Assembly (NCBI GenBank): GCA_947493335.1
Contig: CANLQO010000002.1
Coordinates: 62,001 to 126,000, forward strand
Direction of reading: 5' to 3'
From: an uncultured Paracoccaceae bacterium
GTDB taxonomy: Bacteria; Pseudomonadota; Alphaproteobacteria; Rhodobacterales; Rhodobacteraceae
Length of the DNA stretch: 64,000 nucleotides
Positions 7,649-16,158 of this stretch are shown here, piece after piece. Both the position numbers and the translations under genes were made by a program. The notes beneath the pieces were generated by a model. That model was not told the origin of the DNA and ran no database searches. It saw only the letters and a program-made list of their open reading frames with translations. Every line of letters starts with the position of its first letter. The first letter of the stretch is position 1.

Positions 7649-8400
7649 TCGACCCGCCGCACCTCGGTCTGATTATTCGCGGTCCGGCGGATTTCAAACC
7701 GCCCTGTCAAGCTCAGTAGCTCTGACAATTTCGCCCGTCCATAGGTGCGCGGATCGAAGTCCGGATTGGCAATGTTCAATTGCTTGCCCAAAGGGCTGAG
7801 GTTGTACCATTCGCCTTCGGGGTCCAGCGCGTTCATCGCCTTGATGACCAGTGGCACCACTTTGGACGGTGGTTCTTTTTCCTGCTTGTCACCCGTTGCC
7901 CCCTTCGCTTTCGATGGCATCTGAGAGGTCACTTTCTCAGGTTCCTTGTCATTCTCGACCAAGTTCTCGATCAGTATGAACCGGTTACAGACATTGCGCA
8001 GACTGGCCGGTGCCTTACCCTCACCAACGCCGATCACCTCGACCCCGTCTTCGCGCAACCGGTTGGCCAATGCGGTAAAATCACTGTCTGAACTGACCAG
8101 CACAAATCCGTCAAACCGACCCTTGTGCAGAATATCCATCGCATCAATCACCAACCCGATATCAGAGGCGTTCTTACCCTTAGTGTTGGCGGTTTCCTGA
8201 TTGGCGACTAGGCCAAGACGAACAACTTCCTTTTTCCAGCTTTGCAACTGGTCAGAAGACCAATCGCCGTAAACCCGGCGCAGGGCCGGTTCGCCGTAGC
8301 GGGTGATTTCGCGCAGGATCGCATTGGCATGTTTCGCCGGGATGTTGTCCGCGTCGATCAATACCGCAAGCAGTTTACTTTCCTTGGTGGCCATCGTCAT
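7645..8400 (-). CDS. NYN (PIN-like) nuclease-domain protein with C-terminal OST-HTH/LOTUS domain
   Basis: A 251-residue protein of the LabA/DUF88 type. The N-terminal NYN domain has the acidic residues of PIN-like nucleases: LLAVLIDADNIPAK (Asp16, Asp18), KNASDIGLVIDAMD (about 76-89) and FVLVSSDSDFTALANRL (about 98-114). A charged linker (about 148-178) leads to a winged-helix OST-HTH/LOTUS region (SPLGKQLN ... YGRAKLSELL). The family is linked to RNA binding or cleavage; the target is unknown. The ATG overlaps the stop of the serine hydrolase gene (ATGA), so it is third in a coupled adhC operon. Confidence 0.85.
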   Translation of the reverse strand: MTMATKESKLLAVLIDADNIPAKHANAILREITRYGEPALRRVYGDWSSDQLQSWKKEVVRLGLVANQETANTKGKNASDIGLVIDAMDILHKGRFDGFVLVSSDSDFTALANRLREDGVEVIGVGEGKAPASLRNVCNRFILIENLVENDKEPEKVTSQMPSKAKGATGDKQEKEPPSKVVPLVIKAMNALDPEGEWYNLSPLGKQLNIANPDFDPRTYGRAKLSELLSLTGRFEIRRTANNQTEVRRVD

Positions 8401-9485
8401 TCCTTCAGATTTGCGACAGCGTCCAGCACCGCCCGTTCCGACGCGGAGAGCGCGTCGCTTTCGTCATCCATCGCCACACCGTTGAGGGCATAGGCAAAGG
8501 CAAGATCAGCCTCTGCATCGTAAAAGACCCCCCCCTTGAACCCATAGGCGCTGCCGAAGTGGCCGACCATGGGGCGCGGGTAGAAATCCGGCGCGCGAAA
8601 CATCTGCACACCGGTCGAGTACCGATCAAAAAGACAATGGGGATTGTCCATCTCGCCCATGTCGGGTGACCAGAGGACGGGCAATTCCGCCTCATTAAGG
8701 CTGCCTGCAAGACGCAACATTCCGCGCAAGGACATGCGCAAACCGCCCTGCGGCGAAAAAAGCGCCGGATTGCTGCCCAAGGCATAGCCACCCAGATGGT
8801 GCGGATGGCCTTCGGCACCCAGTACGCCTTCTGCCGCGACATGTTGGTCGATCATTGGGGCAAACCCATCCGGCCCACGGCGATAGGTCGGGATTGCCCG
8901 CAGCCGATGGGCGTTGCTGACGCCTGACCAGTTGAACCCACCCAAAAGGTGCAGGGGTGCCAGCACATAGGCCCGTGCGCGGAGGTCAAACCGCGCCTGC
9001 CCAAGCCGTTCAATGCAGGCCGCCAACAGGATGTAGCCCAGATTGGAATAGTCAAACCGCGTACCGGGCGGTGCGTCGCCAAAGACTTCATCATCATGCA
9101 GCGCCATCCAGTTGCGCAAATCCGTCTTGGGCGAAATTGCATAGCCCGCGGCATCGGTGATCCCGCTCGAGTGGCTCGCCAGCATGCCGAGCGTGATCGG
9201 GTCTTCGGGATATTTTGGGTGCCGCAATGACCAGCCCAGCACGTCCGACGCGTGGGTATCGTAGCCGGTGGTCAGGCCGGACCGCCGGATCGTCTCTGCC
9301 AGTGTCAGTCCGGTCACGATTTTCGAAATCGAGGCGACCCGCATCAAAGAGGTGTCCTTGCCCGCGATGTTGGGGGCGGTCGCGACGTGAAAGCTGTCTG
9401 TTCCGCCGTGGGACACCGCGATACCGCAGAATGCAAAAGGCCCGGCAAGCTGCCGGGCCAGTTGATCAAGCGCAGGGCGCATCAA
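8397..9485 (-). CDS. Beta-lactamase-fold serine hydrolase (class C / esterase type)
   Basis: A 362-residue protein of the serine beta-lactamase/DD-peptidase-like family. The catalytic Ser-x-x-Lys is in [11 protein letters not shown] (about residues 51-61), the Tyr-x-Asn motif is YSNLGYIL (about 145), and the third-motif region is [12 protein letters not shown] near 309. I see no signal peptide, so it is probably cytoplasmic and more likely an esterase or peptidase than a resistance enzyme. Its ATG overlaps the adhC stop and its TGA overlaps the NYN gene start, so all three are translationally coupled. Confidence 0.85.
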   Translation of the reverse strand: MMRPALDQLARQLAGPFAFCGIAVSHGGTDSFHVATAPNIAGKDTSLMRVASISKIVTGLTLAETIRRSGLTTGYDTHASDVLGWSLRHPKYPEDPITLGMLASHSSGITDAAGYAISPKTDLRNWMALHDDEVFGDAPPGTRFDYSNLGYILLAACIERLGQARFDLRARAYVLAPLHLLGGFNWSGVSNAHRLRAIPTYRRGPDGFAPMIDQHVAAEGVLGAEGHPHHLGGYALGSNPALFSPQGGLRMSLRGMLRLAGSLNEAELPVLWSPDMGEMDNPHCLFDRYSTGVQMFRAPDFYPRPMVGHFGSAYGFKGGVFYDAEADLAFAYALNGVAMDDESDALSASERAVLDAVANLKE

Positions 9486-10594
9486 AAGTTGACGACGGCC
9501 CGGATCGACTTGCCTTCATGCATCAAGTCGAAGCCCTTGTTGATGTCATCAAGGCTGAGGGTGTGGGTGATCATCGGGTCGATCTCGATCTTCCCGTCCA
9601 TGTACCAATCCACGATCTTGGGCACGTCCGTGCGGCCCGATGCGCCGCCAAATGCAGTCCCGCGCCAGCTGCGGCCGGTGACAAGCTGGAAAGGCCGGGT
9701 CGAGATTTCAGCGCCCGCAGGGGCCACGCCAATGATGATGCTTTCGCCCCAGCCCTTGTGTGCGGCCTCAAGCGCTGTGCGCATCACCCCAACATTGCCG
9801 GTGGCGTCAAAGGTATAGTCAGCCCCGCCGCCGGTGAGTTCGACCAGATGGGCCACCATGTCGCCCGAGACATCCTTGGGGTTCACGAAATCGGTCATGC
9901 CGAATTTCGTCGCCATCTCGACCTTGCCGGGGTTCAGGTCAACGCCAACGATCTGGTCGGCCCCTGCAAGGCGCAGGCCCTGAATGACATTGAGGCCGAT
10001 GCCGCCCAGACCGAAGACAATCGCACGGCTGCCAATCTCGACCTTGGCGGTGTTGATGACCGCGCCGATGCCGGTGGTCACGCCGCAGCCGATGTAGCAG
10101 ATCTTGTCAAAGGGCGCGTCCTTGCGGACCTTGGCCAGTGCAATCTCGGGCAGGACCGTGTGATTGGCGAATGTCGAACAACCCATGTAGTGCAGGATCG
10201 GCGTGCCATCGAGCATCGAAAACCGGCTGGTCCCATCGGGCATCACACCCTGGCCCTGGGTGCTGCGGATTTTCTGGCACAGGTTGGTTTTGGGGTTCAG
10301 GCAATATTCGCATTCACGGCATTCGGGCGTATAAAGCGGGATCACGTGGTCACCGACCTCAAGGCTGGTCACACCTTCGCCCACCTCGACCACCACGCCT
10401 GCGCCTTCATGGCCCAGAATGGCCGGAAACATGCCTTCCGGGTCAGCACCCGAAAGGGTGAATTCGTCGGTGTGGCAAATGCCGGTAGACTTGATTTCCA
10501 CCAGAACTTCGCCCGCTTTCGGGCCATCTAGATTGACCTCCATCACTTCGAGGGGTTTTCCAGCGGCGACGGCAACGGCGGCACGGGTACGCAT
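9482..10594 (-). CDS. adhC: S-(hydroxymethyl)glutathione dehydrogenase (class III alcohol dehydrogenase)
   Basis: A 370-residue zinc-dependent NAD enzyme that oxidises S-hydroxymethylglutathione, the second step of glutathione-dependent formaldehyde detoxification; it often also reduces S-nitrosoglutathione. Catalytic-zinc residues are in [12 protein letters not shown] and [10 protein letters not shown]. The structural-zinc loop has four Cys in [18 protein letters not shown] (about 96-113). The NAD site is GLGGIGLNV near 195. Length is typical. It heads the operon with the serine hydrolase and NYN genes. In roseobacters formaldehyde comes from methylated amines and methylated sulfur compounds, which fits the MttB-like gene at the right edge, though that link is only inferred. 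Confidence 0.96.
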   Translation of the reverse strand: MRTRAAVAVAAGKPLEVMEVNLDGPKAGEVLVEIKSTGICHTDEFTLSGADPEGMFPAILGHEGAGVVVEVGEGVTSLEVGDHVIPLYTPECRECEYCLNPKTNLCQKIRSTQGQGVMPDGTSRFSMLDGTPILHYMGCSTFANHTVLPEIALAKVRKDAPFDKICYIGCGVTTGIGAVINTAKVEIGSRAIVFGLGGIGLNVIQGLRLAGADQIVGVDLNPGKVEMATKFGMTDFVNPKDVSGDMVAHLVELTGGGADYTFDATGNVGVMRTALEAAHKGWGESIIIGVAPAGAEISTRPFQLVTGRSWRGTAFGGASGRTDVPKIVDWYMDGKIEIDPMITHTLSLDDINKGFDLMHEGKSIRAVVNF

Positions 10595-10706
10595 GAGGCT
10601 GACCTTTCATCTGTTATCCACGCAAACCTGCGCCGAAATGCGATATGATTTCAACTGTTGCGTTCTCCCCTTGCCAAAAAGCTTTGACGCGCGGCAAGGT
10701 GCGGGC

Positions 10707-11009
10707 ATGAATAAGCTTGTCATGATTGCGCTTGTTGCCCTTGCGGGCTGTGCGACTGCCCCATCTGCTCCTGCCCCCGGTGGTCCACCGCCCGGCGGGT
10801 CTTTTCCGACCGGATTGGACAATACCTGCGACGGAGAACGCTACGGCACGCTTGTCGGGCAGGATGCCACGGTGCTGGAACGGGTGATGATCCTTGGACA
10901 GGTCCGCGTCGTGCGCCCGGGGTCCGTGGTGACACAGGATTACCGCCCCGAGCGGATGAATTTCAACATCGGCACGGATGGACGCATTGCGTCGATTACC
11001 TGCGGTTAA
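10707..11009 (+). CDS. Peptidase inhibitor I78-family lipoprotein
   Basis: A 100-residue exported lipoprotein. The start ATG 10707 gives a signal peptide ending in the lipobox LAGC (Cys14), followed by a Pro/Gly linker. The rest matches the I78 inhibitor family: TCDGERYGTLVGQDATVLE, then RVVRPGSVVTQDYRPERMN and a C-terminal TCG, with two Cys that could form a disulfide. Such proteins resemble potato inhibitor I and may protect the envelope from proteases; the target is unknown. Confidence 0.85.
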   Translation: MNKLVMIALVALAGCATAPSAPAPGGPPPGGSFPTGLDNTCDGERYGTLVGQDATVLERVMILGQVRVVRPGSVVTQDYRPERMNFNIGTDGRIASITCG

Positions 11010-11210
11010 GTCTGCTGGGAAAGTCCCCCGGTGCCGCATACTGGGTGGGGGCAATAAACATACGACACCGGGGTAGCACTTTTGCTATGCCCCCTATCTG
11101 GCGGTCCACTGTGGCCGTGGCGGGGATCAGGCGCGGCGCGGCAGCGGTCATTTCAGGGCATTTCAAAGGCGGCGCTTGATTTGCGCCTGGATTGGCGCAA
11201 ATCTGGTGTC

Positions 11211-11552
11211 ATGAACATGCACAACGCCCCTGACATTCAGCCATTGCCACACGGTCAGGTGTCATTTCACCGCACAGAACTGGCCCCGATCCTGACCCTA
11301 TATGGTCGTATGGTCGCCGCAGGTGAGTGGCGCGACTACGGGATCTCTTCCCTGAAGGATCTGGCGGTTTTTTCGATCTTCCGCCGCACCGCCGAAAACC
11401 CGCTTTACCGCATCGAAAAGCGGCCCAAACTGCGCATGCGGCAGGGGCAATACGCCGTGGTGGGTATAGACGGGCAAATCCTTAAGCGTGGCAATGATCT
11501 GCGTGCGGTCCTGCGTGTGTTGGAGCGCAAGCTGATCCGCGCCGTGGACTGA
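11211..11552 (+). CDS. DUF2794 domain-containing protein
   Basis: A 113-residue protein matching DUF2794, a conserved alphaproteobacterial family of unknown function. Recognisable segments are LTLYGRMVAAGEWRDYGI, FSIFRRTAENPLYRIEKRPK and QYAVVGIDGQILKRGNDL. The start is ATG 11211, before MNMHNAPDIQ; the frame extends upstream without family similarity. It stands alone, downstream of the I78 gene and convergent with the NlpC/P60 gene. No membrane segment or catalytic motif is evident. Confidence 0.85.
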   Translation: MNMHNAPDIQPLPHGQVSFHRTELAPILTLYGRMVAAGEWRDYGISSLKDLAVFSIFRRTAENPLYRIEKRPKLRMRQGQYAVVGIDGQILKRGNDLRAVLRVLERKLIRAVD

Positions 11553-11580
11553 CCGAAACCTTGGATTGGGCGGCAGCGAC

Positions 11581-11628
11581 GCGGGGGCCAGCCCCCGCAC
11601 CCCCGGCATATTTTCATTCAAAAGAAAG
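11581..11628 (+). repeat. Roseobacter-type intergenic repeat, copy 1
   Basis: A perfect 8-bp hairpin GCGGGGGC-CA-GCCCCCGC (11581-11598) is followed by ACCCCCGGCATATTTT and AAAGAAAG. It sits between the convergent DUF2794 and NlpC/P60 genes and supplies the last codons of the latter. The hairpin plus T-run could end plus-strand transcription. The same architecture recurs at 58098-58159, and half of it at 44959-44998. Confidence 0.6.
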
Positions 11629-12453
11629 AGGCAGGCGCTTGTGGGCAAGCACTGGTCCATCACCCTGTGCCGCGATGCGCAGGGTGGCGTCCTTGATCGG
11701 TTCATAGGCAACAGCCATGTGGTGGGCATTGGCATGGATCATGACATCGGCATCGACCATCATTCCAACGTGGCCCTGCCAGAAAACCAGATCACCGCGT
11801 TGATAGTCGCCCGTTGCCGCAATACCGAGGGTGGCGCGCTGCATATCGCTGTCGCCGGGGCACGGCAGATCACAGGCGGTCAAAGCCGCCTGCACAAGAC
11901 CCGAACAGTCGATCCCTTGGGTCGAATTACCACCCCAAAGGTAGGGCACCTGAAAATGGAGTTGCGCAATGGTCACCGGATCCACAAAGGGTCTGGTAAG
12001 TGGCCGCAGATGCTTCTTGGGGATAAAGCCCTGATTTGTCTCGAAGAACTTCGCGCGTTCATTAAGCACCTGCACGCGTGCATCAAATGGCAGCGCCTGC
12101 TGCACAGGTGATTTGAAGTCTTCCTCTGCATAGGCGTGGGTGCCAAAACTGGCGACGCGGTGCGAAACCTCGATCGCCGCACCCAATGACGCGTCGCTTC
12201 CCCGGACATAGCCGCAATACCCATCCGCCTCTGCCTGCACGAAATGCCAACCTGCGTGCACCTCAAAACTGGTAAGGCGGGCGCCAAGCAGGACTTGCCG
12301 GACACGCGGCCCGTCTGGAGCGCTGCACAAATCCAGAACCGGAGCTGTCACCTGATGCGGCGTGCCTTTGGCATAACGCGGCGCAGGCACGACCCCTTTA
12401 AGGTGCGCCGCCGCGACGCGCGCGTTCGCAGGCGTCAGGCGCTTGTCGCTCAT
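11614..12453 (-). CDS. NlpC/P60-family cell-wall peptidase
   Basis: A 279-residue cysteine peptidase predicted to cut peptidoglycan stem peptides. The C-terminal NlpC/P60 domain has the catalytic Cys in GNSTQGIDCSGLVQAAL (Cys near residue 184), His in WQGHVGMMVD, and a third polar site near HANAHH. The N-terminal half carries SH3-like segments (LTSFEVHAGWHFVQ, GYCGYVRGSD) for wall binding. No signal peptide is visible. The ATG overlaps the leucyl aminopeptidase stop (ATGA); this pairing suggests recycling of wall-derived peptides. Confidence 0.9.
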   Translation of the reverse strand: MSDKRLTPANARVAAAHLKGVVPAPRYAKGTPHQVTAPVLDLCSAPDGPRVRQVLLGARLTSFEVHAGWHFVQAEADGYCGYVRGSDASLGAAIEVSHRVASFGTHAYAEEDFKSPVQQALPFDARVQVLNERAKFFETNQGFIPKKHLRPLTRPFVDPVTIAQLHFQVPYLWGGNSTQGIDCSGLVQAALTACDLPCPGDSDMQRATLGIAATGDYQRGDLVFWQGHVGMMVDADVMIHANAHHMAVAYEPIKDATLRIAAQGDGPVLAHKRLPLSFE

Positions 12454-13817
12454 AGCCCCAGAAGATCCGGCAGGGCGTCAAGCACAGCCCGCGCGCCCAT
12501 GCCGACACCCCCCTTGGGGCGGGCCGGTTTGGCCGTTGGGGACCAGCCGTAGACGTCAAAATGCATATAGGGGCTGTCCACGAAGCGGCGCAGAAACAGG
12601 GCCGCCGTGATGCACCCCGCCATGCCACCCGAAGGCGCATTGTCCAGATCGGCGATCCCCGGCTCGATCATTGCCTCGTAGGGGTCATGGAACGGCAAAC
12701 GCCAGACCGGATCAGCGACCTTCGCCGCGCTGGCAGCCAGTGCGGCTGCATGAGCGTCATTGTCGGTGAAAAACGGGGAAAGGTCGGGGCCAACAGCCAC
12801 GCGCGCCGCGCCTGTCAGCGTTGCCATGGAAATCACCAGATCGGGGGTTTCTTCGTCGGCGAGCGCGAGCGCATCGGCCAGCACCAGACGCCCCTCTGCG
12901 TCGGTATTGTTGATCTCAACCGTCAGGCCCTTGCGGCTGGTCAGGATGTCCTGCGGGCGGAAGGCATTGCCATCAATGCTGTTTTCCACCGCCGGTATCA
13001 AAAGGCGCAAGCGCAGCGGCAGATCCATCGCCATGATCATATGCGCAAGCCCCAGCGTCGTAGCCGCCCCGCCCATGTCCTTTTTCATCAGCCCCATGGA
13101 GCCGCCGGGCTTGATATTGAGACCACCAGTGTCAAAGCAGACCCCCTTGCCCACCAAGGTCAGTTGCGGCCCCTTTGTCCCCCAGCGCAGGTCCAGCAGG
13201 CGCGGCGCACGGGTCGAGGCGCGGCCGACGGTATGGATCATCGGAAAATCAGCCGTCAGCAGATCATCACCGGTGATAACGGTCAGGGAGGCGCCATGTT
13301 GGTCGGCAAGATCGCGTGTCGCCGCCTCAAGCTCTGCCGGGCCCATATCAGAGGCTGGCGTGTTGATCAGATCGCGGGTCAGCGCCTCGCCCGCCGCAAT
13401 GGCAATGATGCGCGCCGCGTCTATGCCTTCGGGCGCCACAAGCCTTGCCGAGGCCGGTTTGGGCGCGCGATACCGGTCAAAATCGTAGGATTCCAACAGC
13501 CAGCCCAGTGCGGCCTCTTCCAGTGCGTCCCCGCTCAGCCCAGTGGTGATGGCGTAAACGCCCTGCGGCAGCTTGCGGGCGGCGGGCGCAATCGCGAAGC
13601 GGCCACGCTTGCGGGTCTTGGCGCTGCCTTGCCCGACCAATGCCATGGCCACGGCCCCATCAGCATCCGGAATGGTCAACACCGAGCCTGCAGCACCCTT
13701 GAAGCCCTGCGTCTCAGCCCAGGCGCGGGCCGCGTCGGGGATGGCGTCAAGCTTGTCGGCGTCAATGACGTGCAGCGGGATGGCGTCAGCGTCAGCAGGT
13801 GCGAAGGTCAATGTCAT
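12450..13817 (-). CDS. pepA: Leucyl aminopeptidase (M17 family)
   Basis: A 455-residue cytosolic aminopeptidase that removes N-terminal residues using two metal ions. The M17 signature NNTDAEGRLVLADAL is present near residue 287. Metal and catalytic residues are in VGKGVCFDTGGLNIKPGG (about 219-236), KKDMGGAA and ENSIDGNAFRPQD. The C-terminal segment HFDVYGWSPTAKPARPKGG is typical of the shorter alphaproteobacterial members. The start is ATG 13817. It is coupled to the NlpC/P60 peptidase, which would generate its peptides. Confidence 0.94.
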   Translation of the reverse strand: MTLTFAPADADAIPLHVIDADKLDAIPDAARAWAETQGFKGAAGSVLTIPDADGAVAMALVGQGSAKTRKRGRFAIAPAARKLPQGVYAITTGLSGDALEEAALGWLLESYDFDRYRAPKPASARLVAPEGIDAARIIAIAAGEALTRDLINTPASDMGPAELEAATRDLADQHGASLTVITGDDLLTADFPMIHTVGRASTRAPRLLDLRWGTKGPQLTLVGKGVCFDTGGLNIKPGGSMGLMKKDMGGAATTLGLAHMIMAMDLPLRLRLLIPAVENSIDGNAFRPQDILTSRKGLTVEINNTDAEGRLVLADALALADEETPDLVISMATLTGAARVAVGPDLSPFFTDNDAHAAALAASAAKVADPVWRLPFHDPYEAMIEPGIADLDNAPSGGMAGCITAALFLRRFVDSPYMHFDVYGWSPTAKPARPKGGVGMGARAVLDALPDLLGL

Positions 13818-13888
13818 GAGAGGCCTTTGGACGGATCAGAGTGCCCCCACCCTAGCCGCCCGGCCACAAACGACAAGACCGCCGCAGC

Positions 13889-14308
13889 CTATGACACGTG
13901 ATCGACGTCCCAGATCTGGCAGATCGCCGCGTCAAAGCCACGTTCCAGCCGCCGCATCGTCGCCTCAAGCGCGATGGCATCCCCTTGCGAGGCTGCCGTG
14001 GCCACGTGATCGGCGGCAGTCGACACCTCCGACAGGCCGATCTGGCGCGCGACCGCACCGACCCGTTGCGCCGGGCGCACAAGTTCGGGAAATTGACAGG
14101 CACGGCGCTGTTCCTGAAGACCATTGAGACGGCGTGCAATGTCTTCAAGCACACGACATATCGTGTCCTCTGCAACATCGGCACCCATATCTGCATAGAT
14201 CAGGGTCAGCGGCGCAGGATCGATCCCAACAGGGGATCCACATTCCAACACGGTGACGCTTGCTGGCGCAACCGGTGTCGACGGGGGCAATGGCATAACA
14301 TGTTTCAT
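13889..14308 (-). CDS. Conserved helical protein, Hpt-like
   Basis: A 139-residue protein with a Pro/Val-rich N-terminal tail and a helical domain (about residues 40-139). The layout of that domain resembles small histidine-phosphotransfer bundles: LEDIARRLNGLQEQ, then RRACQFPELVRPAQRVGAVA, ending LERGFDAAICQIWDV. I do not see the phosphorylatable His in an HxLKG setting, so it is not a canonical Hpt protein. It is alone and divergent from the carbonic anhydrase gene. Function unknown. Confidence 0.65.
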   Translation of the reverse strand: MKHVMPLPPSTPVAPASVTVLECGSPVGIDPAPLTLIYADMGADVAEDTICRVLEDIARRLNGLQEQRRACQFPELVRPAQRVGAVARQIGLSEVSTAADHVATAASQGDAIALEATMRRLERGFDAAICQIWDVDHVS

Positions 14309-14420
14309 GTGACCGTCTTAGCGCGGGATGGTTCCCAGAAGGTTGAGGCAAAGGGCAGAAATCTCTCGAAATTCGTGCAAATGCGACCTATTGAGCAGGG
14401 CAAAGACCAAAAGGAAGACC

Positions 14421-15068
14421 ATGAAACACGCCCGTCCTTTGCCCGCATACCTTGTGAAACGCTATCAGGGCTGGAAAGCCACCACATTTGCAGAAAATGC
14501 AACTTGGTTTCACAAGCTCGCCGAAGATGGCCAGCATCCCCGCGCGATGGTGATTTCCTGCTGCGACAGCCGGGTGCATGTCACGTCGATCTTTGGCGCC
14601 GATCAGGGAGAGTTCTTTATTCACCGCAATATCGCCAACCTTGTTCCAACTTACAGCCCTGACGGCCAGCATCACGGCACCTCGGCTGCGGTGGAATACG
14701 CAGTCACGGCGTTGAAGGTGCCACATCTGATCGTGCTGGGCCATTCGTCCTGCGGCGGGGTCAAGGGCTGCTATGATATGTGCAGCGGGGCCGCGCCCGA
14801 GCTTGAGGTCGATAGTAGCTTTGTCGGCCGTTGGATGGACATCCTGCGCCCGGGATATGAGCGCTTGCCAAAGGGCGATGATGACACCCGCCGTGCAGCA
14901 CTCGAAAAAGAGGCGGTCCTGGTCAGCTTGGAAAACCTGATGACCTTTCCCTTTGTCAAATCAGCGGTCGAGGATGGCGCCTTGTCTTTGCACGGTGTCT
15001 GGAATGACATCGGCGCAGGCGCGATTGAGGTCTTCGATCCCGAAAAGAGTGCATTTGCGCCGGTTTGA
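14421..15068 (+). CDS. Beta-class carbonic anhydrase
   Basis: A 215-residue zinc enzyme that interconverts CO2 and bicarbonate. The zinc and catalytic motifs are complete: SCCDSRV (Cys47-x-Asp49-x-Arg51) and LGHSSCGG (His108, Cys111). Start ATG 14421 follows AAGGAAG at good spacing; upstream residues in the same frame are not part of the family. No signal peptide, so cytoplasmic. It lies 111 bp before an SbtA-type bicarbonate transporter and a PII-like gene, which suggests it balances CO2 and bicarbonate imported by that system. Confidence 0.95.
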   Translation: MKHARPLPAYLVKRYQGWKATTFAENATWFHKLAEDGQHPRAMVISCCDSRVHVTSIFGADQGEFFIHRNIANLVPTYSPDGQHHGTSAAVEYAVTALKVPHLIVLGHSSCGGVKGCYDMCSGAAPELEVDSSFVGRWMDILRPGYERLPKGDDDTRRAALEKEAVLVSLENLMTFPFVKSAVEDGALSLHGVWNDIGAGAIEVFDPEKSAFAPV

Positions 15069-15093
15069 CGGGGCCGTACGCTGAAGATCATCA

Positions 15094-15113
15094 AAATGAA
15101 CATTTGTTCATTT
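15094..15113. promoter_or_regulatory. Perfect 20-bp palindrome upstream of sbtA
   Basis: AAATGAACA (15094-15102), a TT centre, then TGTTCATTT form a perfect 9-bp inverted repeat, 66 bp before the sbtA start. Neither arm is followed by a T-run, and a two-base centre is too tight for an RNA hairpin, so a dimeric DNA-binding protein is the likeliest user. A candidate promoter lies just downstream (TTGCAG 15130-15135, 16 nt, TAAGTA 15152-15157). The regulator is unknown. Confidence 0.6.
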
Positions 15114-15179
15114 AATGCGCGAATGCCCCTTGCAGCCTCCGGCGCTGACGCTAAGTAAGCGCAAATCACGGGGGCCTGA

Positions 15180-16157
15180 ATGACCGAAATCTTCGATCTT
15201 GCAGCAAGCAATCTTGTTTCACCCATTATCCTGAGCTTTGCGCTGGGGCTGGCAGCGGCCCTCGCCCGATCCGATCTGACGATTCCAGAGGCGGTGGCCA
15301 AGGGCATGTCGATCTATCTTCTCTTCGCCATTGGGTTCAAAGGCGGGGCGGCGGTGGCGGCAAACGGTATCGACAGCACGCTGTTGCTGGCTATTGGTGC
15401 GGGCCTGGTGCTTTCATTTGGCCTGCCGCTGATTGCCTTTGCACTGTTGAAGATCATGACCGGCATGGACCGGGTCGATGCCGCGGCGGTGGCGGCCCAC
15501 TATGGCTCGATCAGTATTGTCACGTTTGTCGCCGCCACATCCGTGCTTGAAGGCCGGTTGATCGATGCAGAGGGTTACATGGTCGCGGTCGCCGCCGCGA
15601 TGGAGGCCCCGGCGATCCTGTCGGCTCTGTGGCTGGTCGCACGGGGCGGAAACAGCGCAAAAATGGACGCAGGCCTGATGCGGGAAATCCTGCTGAATGG
15701 GTCCATTGTGCTGCTGGTCGGATCGTTTGTGATCGGGGCCGTGACCGGGGAAAAGGGTCTGGCCGAAATCGCGCCCTTCATCGTGACACCCTTCAAAGGC
15801 GTGTTGTGCCTTTTCCTTTTGGACATGGGACTGATCGCCGGGCGTGGCCTGCGCAATGTGCGCGGGTCGCTGGGCATGGGCGCAATCAGCTTTGCCATTC
15901 TGATGCCGCTGATCAGCAGTGCCTTTGGCCTTGTTCTAGGCATGATGATCGGGTTGTCACTGGGGGGCGTGGTCTTGTTGATGGTGCTCAGTGCATCGGC
16001 CAGCTATATCGCCGTGCCTGCCGCGATGCGGGTGGCGCTGCCGCAGGCAAACCCGTCCATCTACCTGACGCTCTCGCTTGGCGTGACCTTCCCCTTTAAC
16101 CTGACCCTTGGCATTCCGCTTTATCTGGCGGTCGCCCAATCCGTGATCGGAGGCTGA
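15180..16157 (+). CDS. SbtA-type sodium-dependent bicarbonate transporter
   Basis: A 325-residue inner-membrane protein with about ten hydrophobic helices. It matches SbtA (DUF897), the cyanobacterial sodium/bicarbonate symporter: SPIILSFALGLAAALARSDL at the N-terminus, IYLLFAIGFKGG near residue 45, and AAHYGSISIVTFVAATSVL followed by GYMVAVAAAMEAPAI. The inverted-repeat halves are visible. Start ATG 15180. A PII-like gene starts one base after its stop, the same pairing as sbtA-sbtB in cyanobacteria, and a carbonic anhydrase precedes it. Bicarbonate import is inferred from family; transport has not been shown here. Confidence 0.88.
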   Translation: MTEIFDLAASNLVSPIILSFALGLAAALARSDLTIPEAVAKGMSIYLLFAIGFKGGAAVAANGIDSTLLLAIGAGLVLSFGLPLIAFALLKIMTGMDRVDAAAVAAHYGSISIVTFVAATSVLEGRLIDAEGYMVAVAAAMEAPAILSALWLVARGGNSAKMDAGLMREILLNGSIVLLVGSFVIGAVTGEKGLAEIAPFIVTPFKGVLCLFLLDMGLIAGRGLRNVRGSLGMGAISFAILMPLISSAFGLVLGMMIGLSLGGVVLLMVLSASASYIAVPAAMRVALPQANPSIYLTLSLGVTFPFNLTLGIPLYLAVAQSVIGG

Positions 16158-16158
16158 T

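Noticed and set aside
9215-10531. 438-residue open frame on the plus strand
   Set aside because: It lies antisense to adhC and the serine hydrolase gene, has no family motif, and is typical of shadows in GC-rich DNA.
11026-11073. Inverted repeat CCCCGGTG ... CACCGGGG
   Set aside because: The 8-bp arms are 32 nt apart with no T-run, so neither terminator nor operator is convincing.
12561-13901. 446-residue open frame on the plus strand
   Set aside because: Antisense to leucyl aminopeptidase; composition rich in Arg/Gln/His with no recognised domain.
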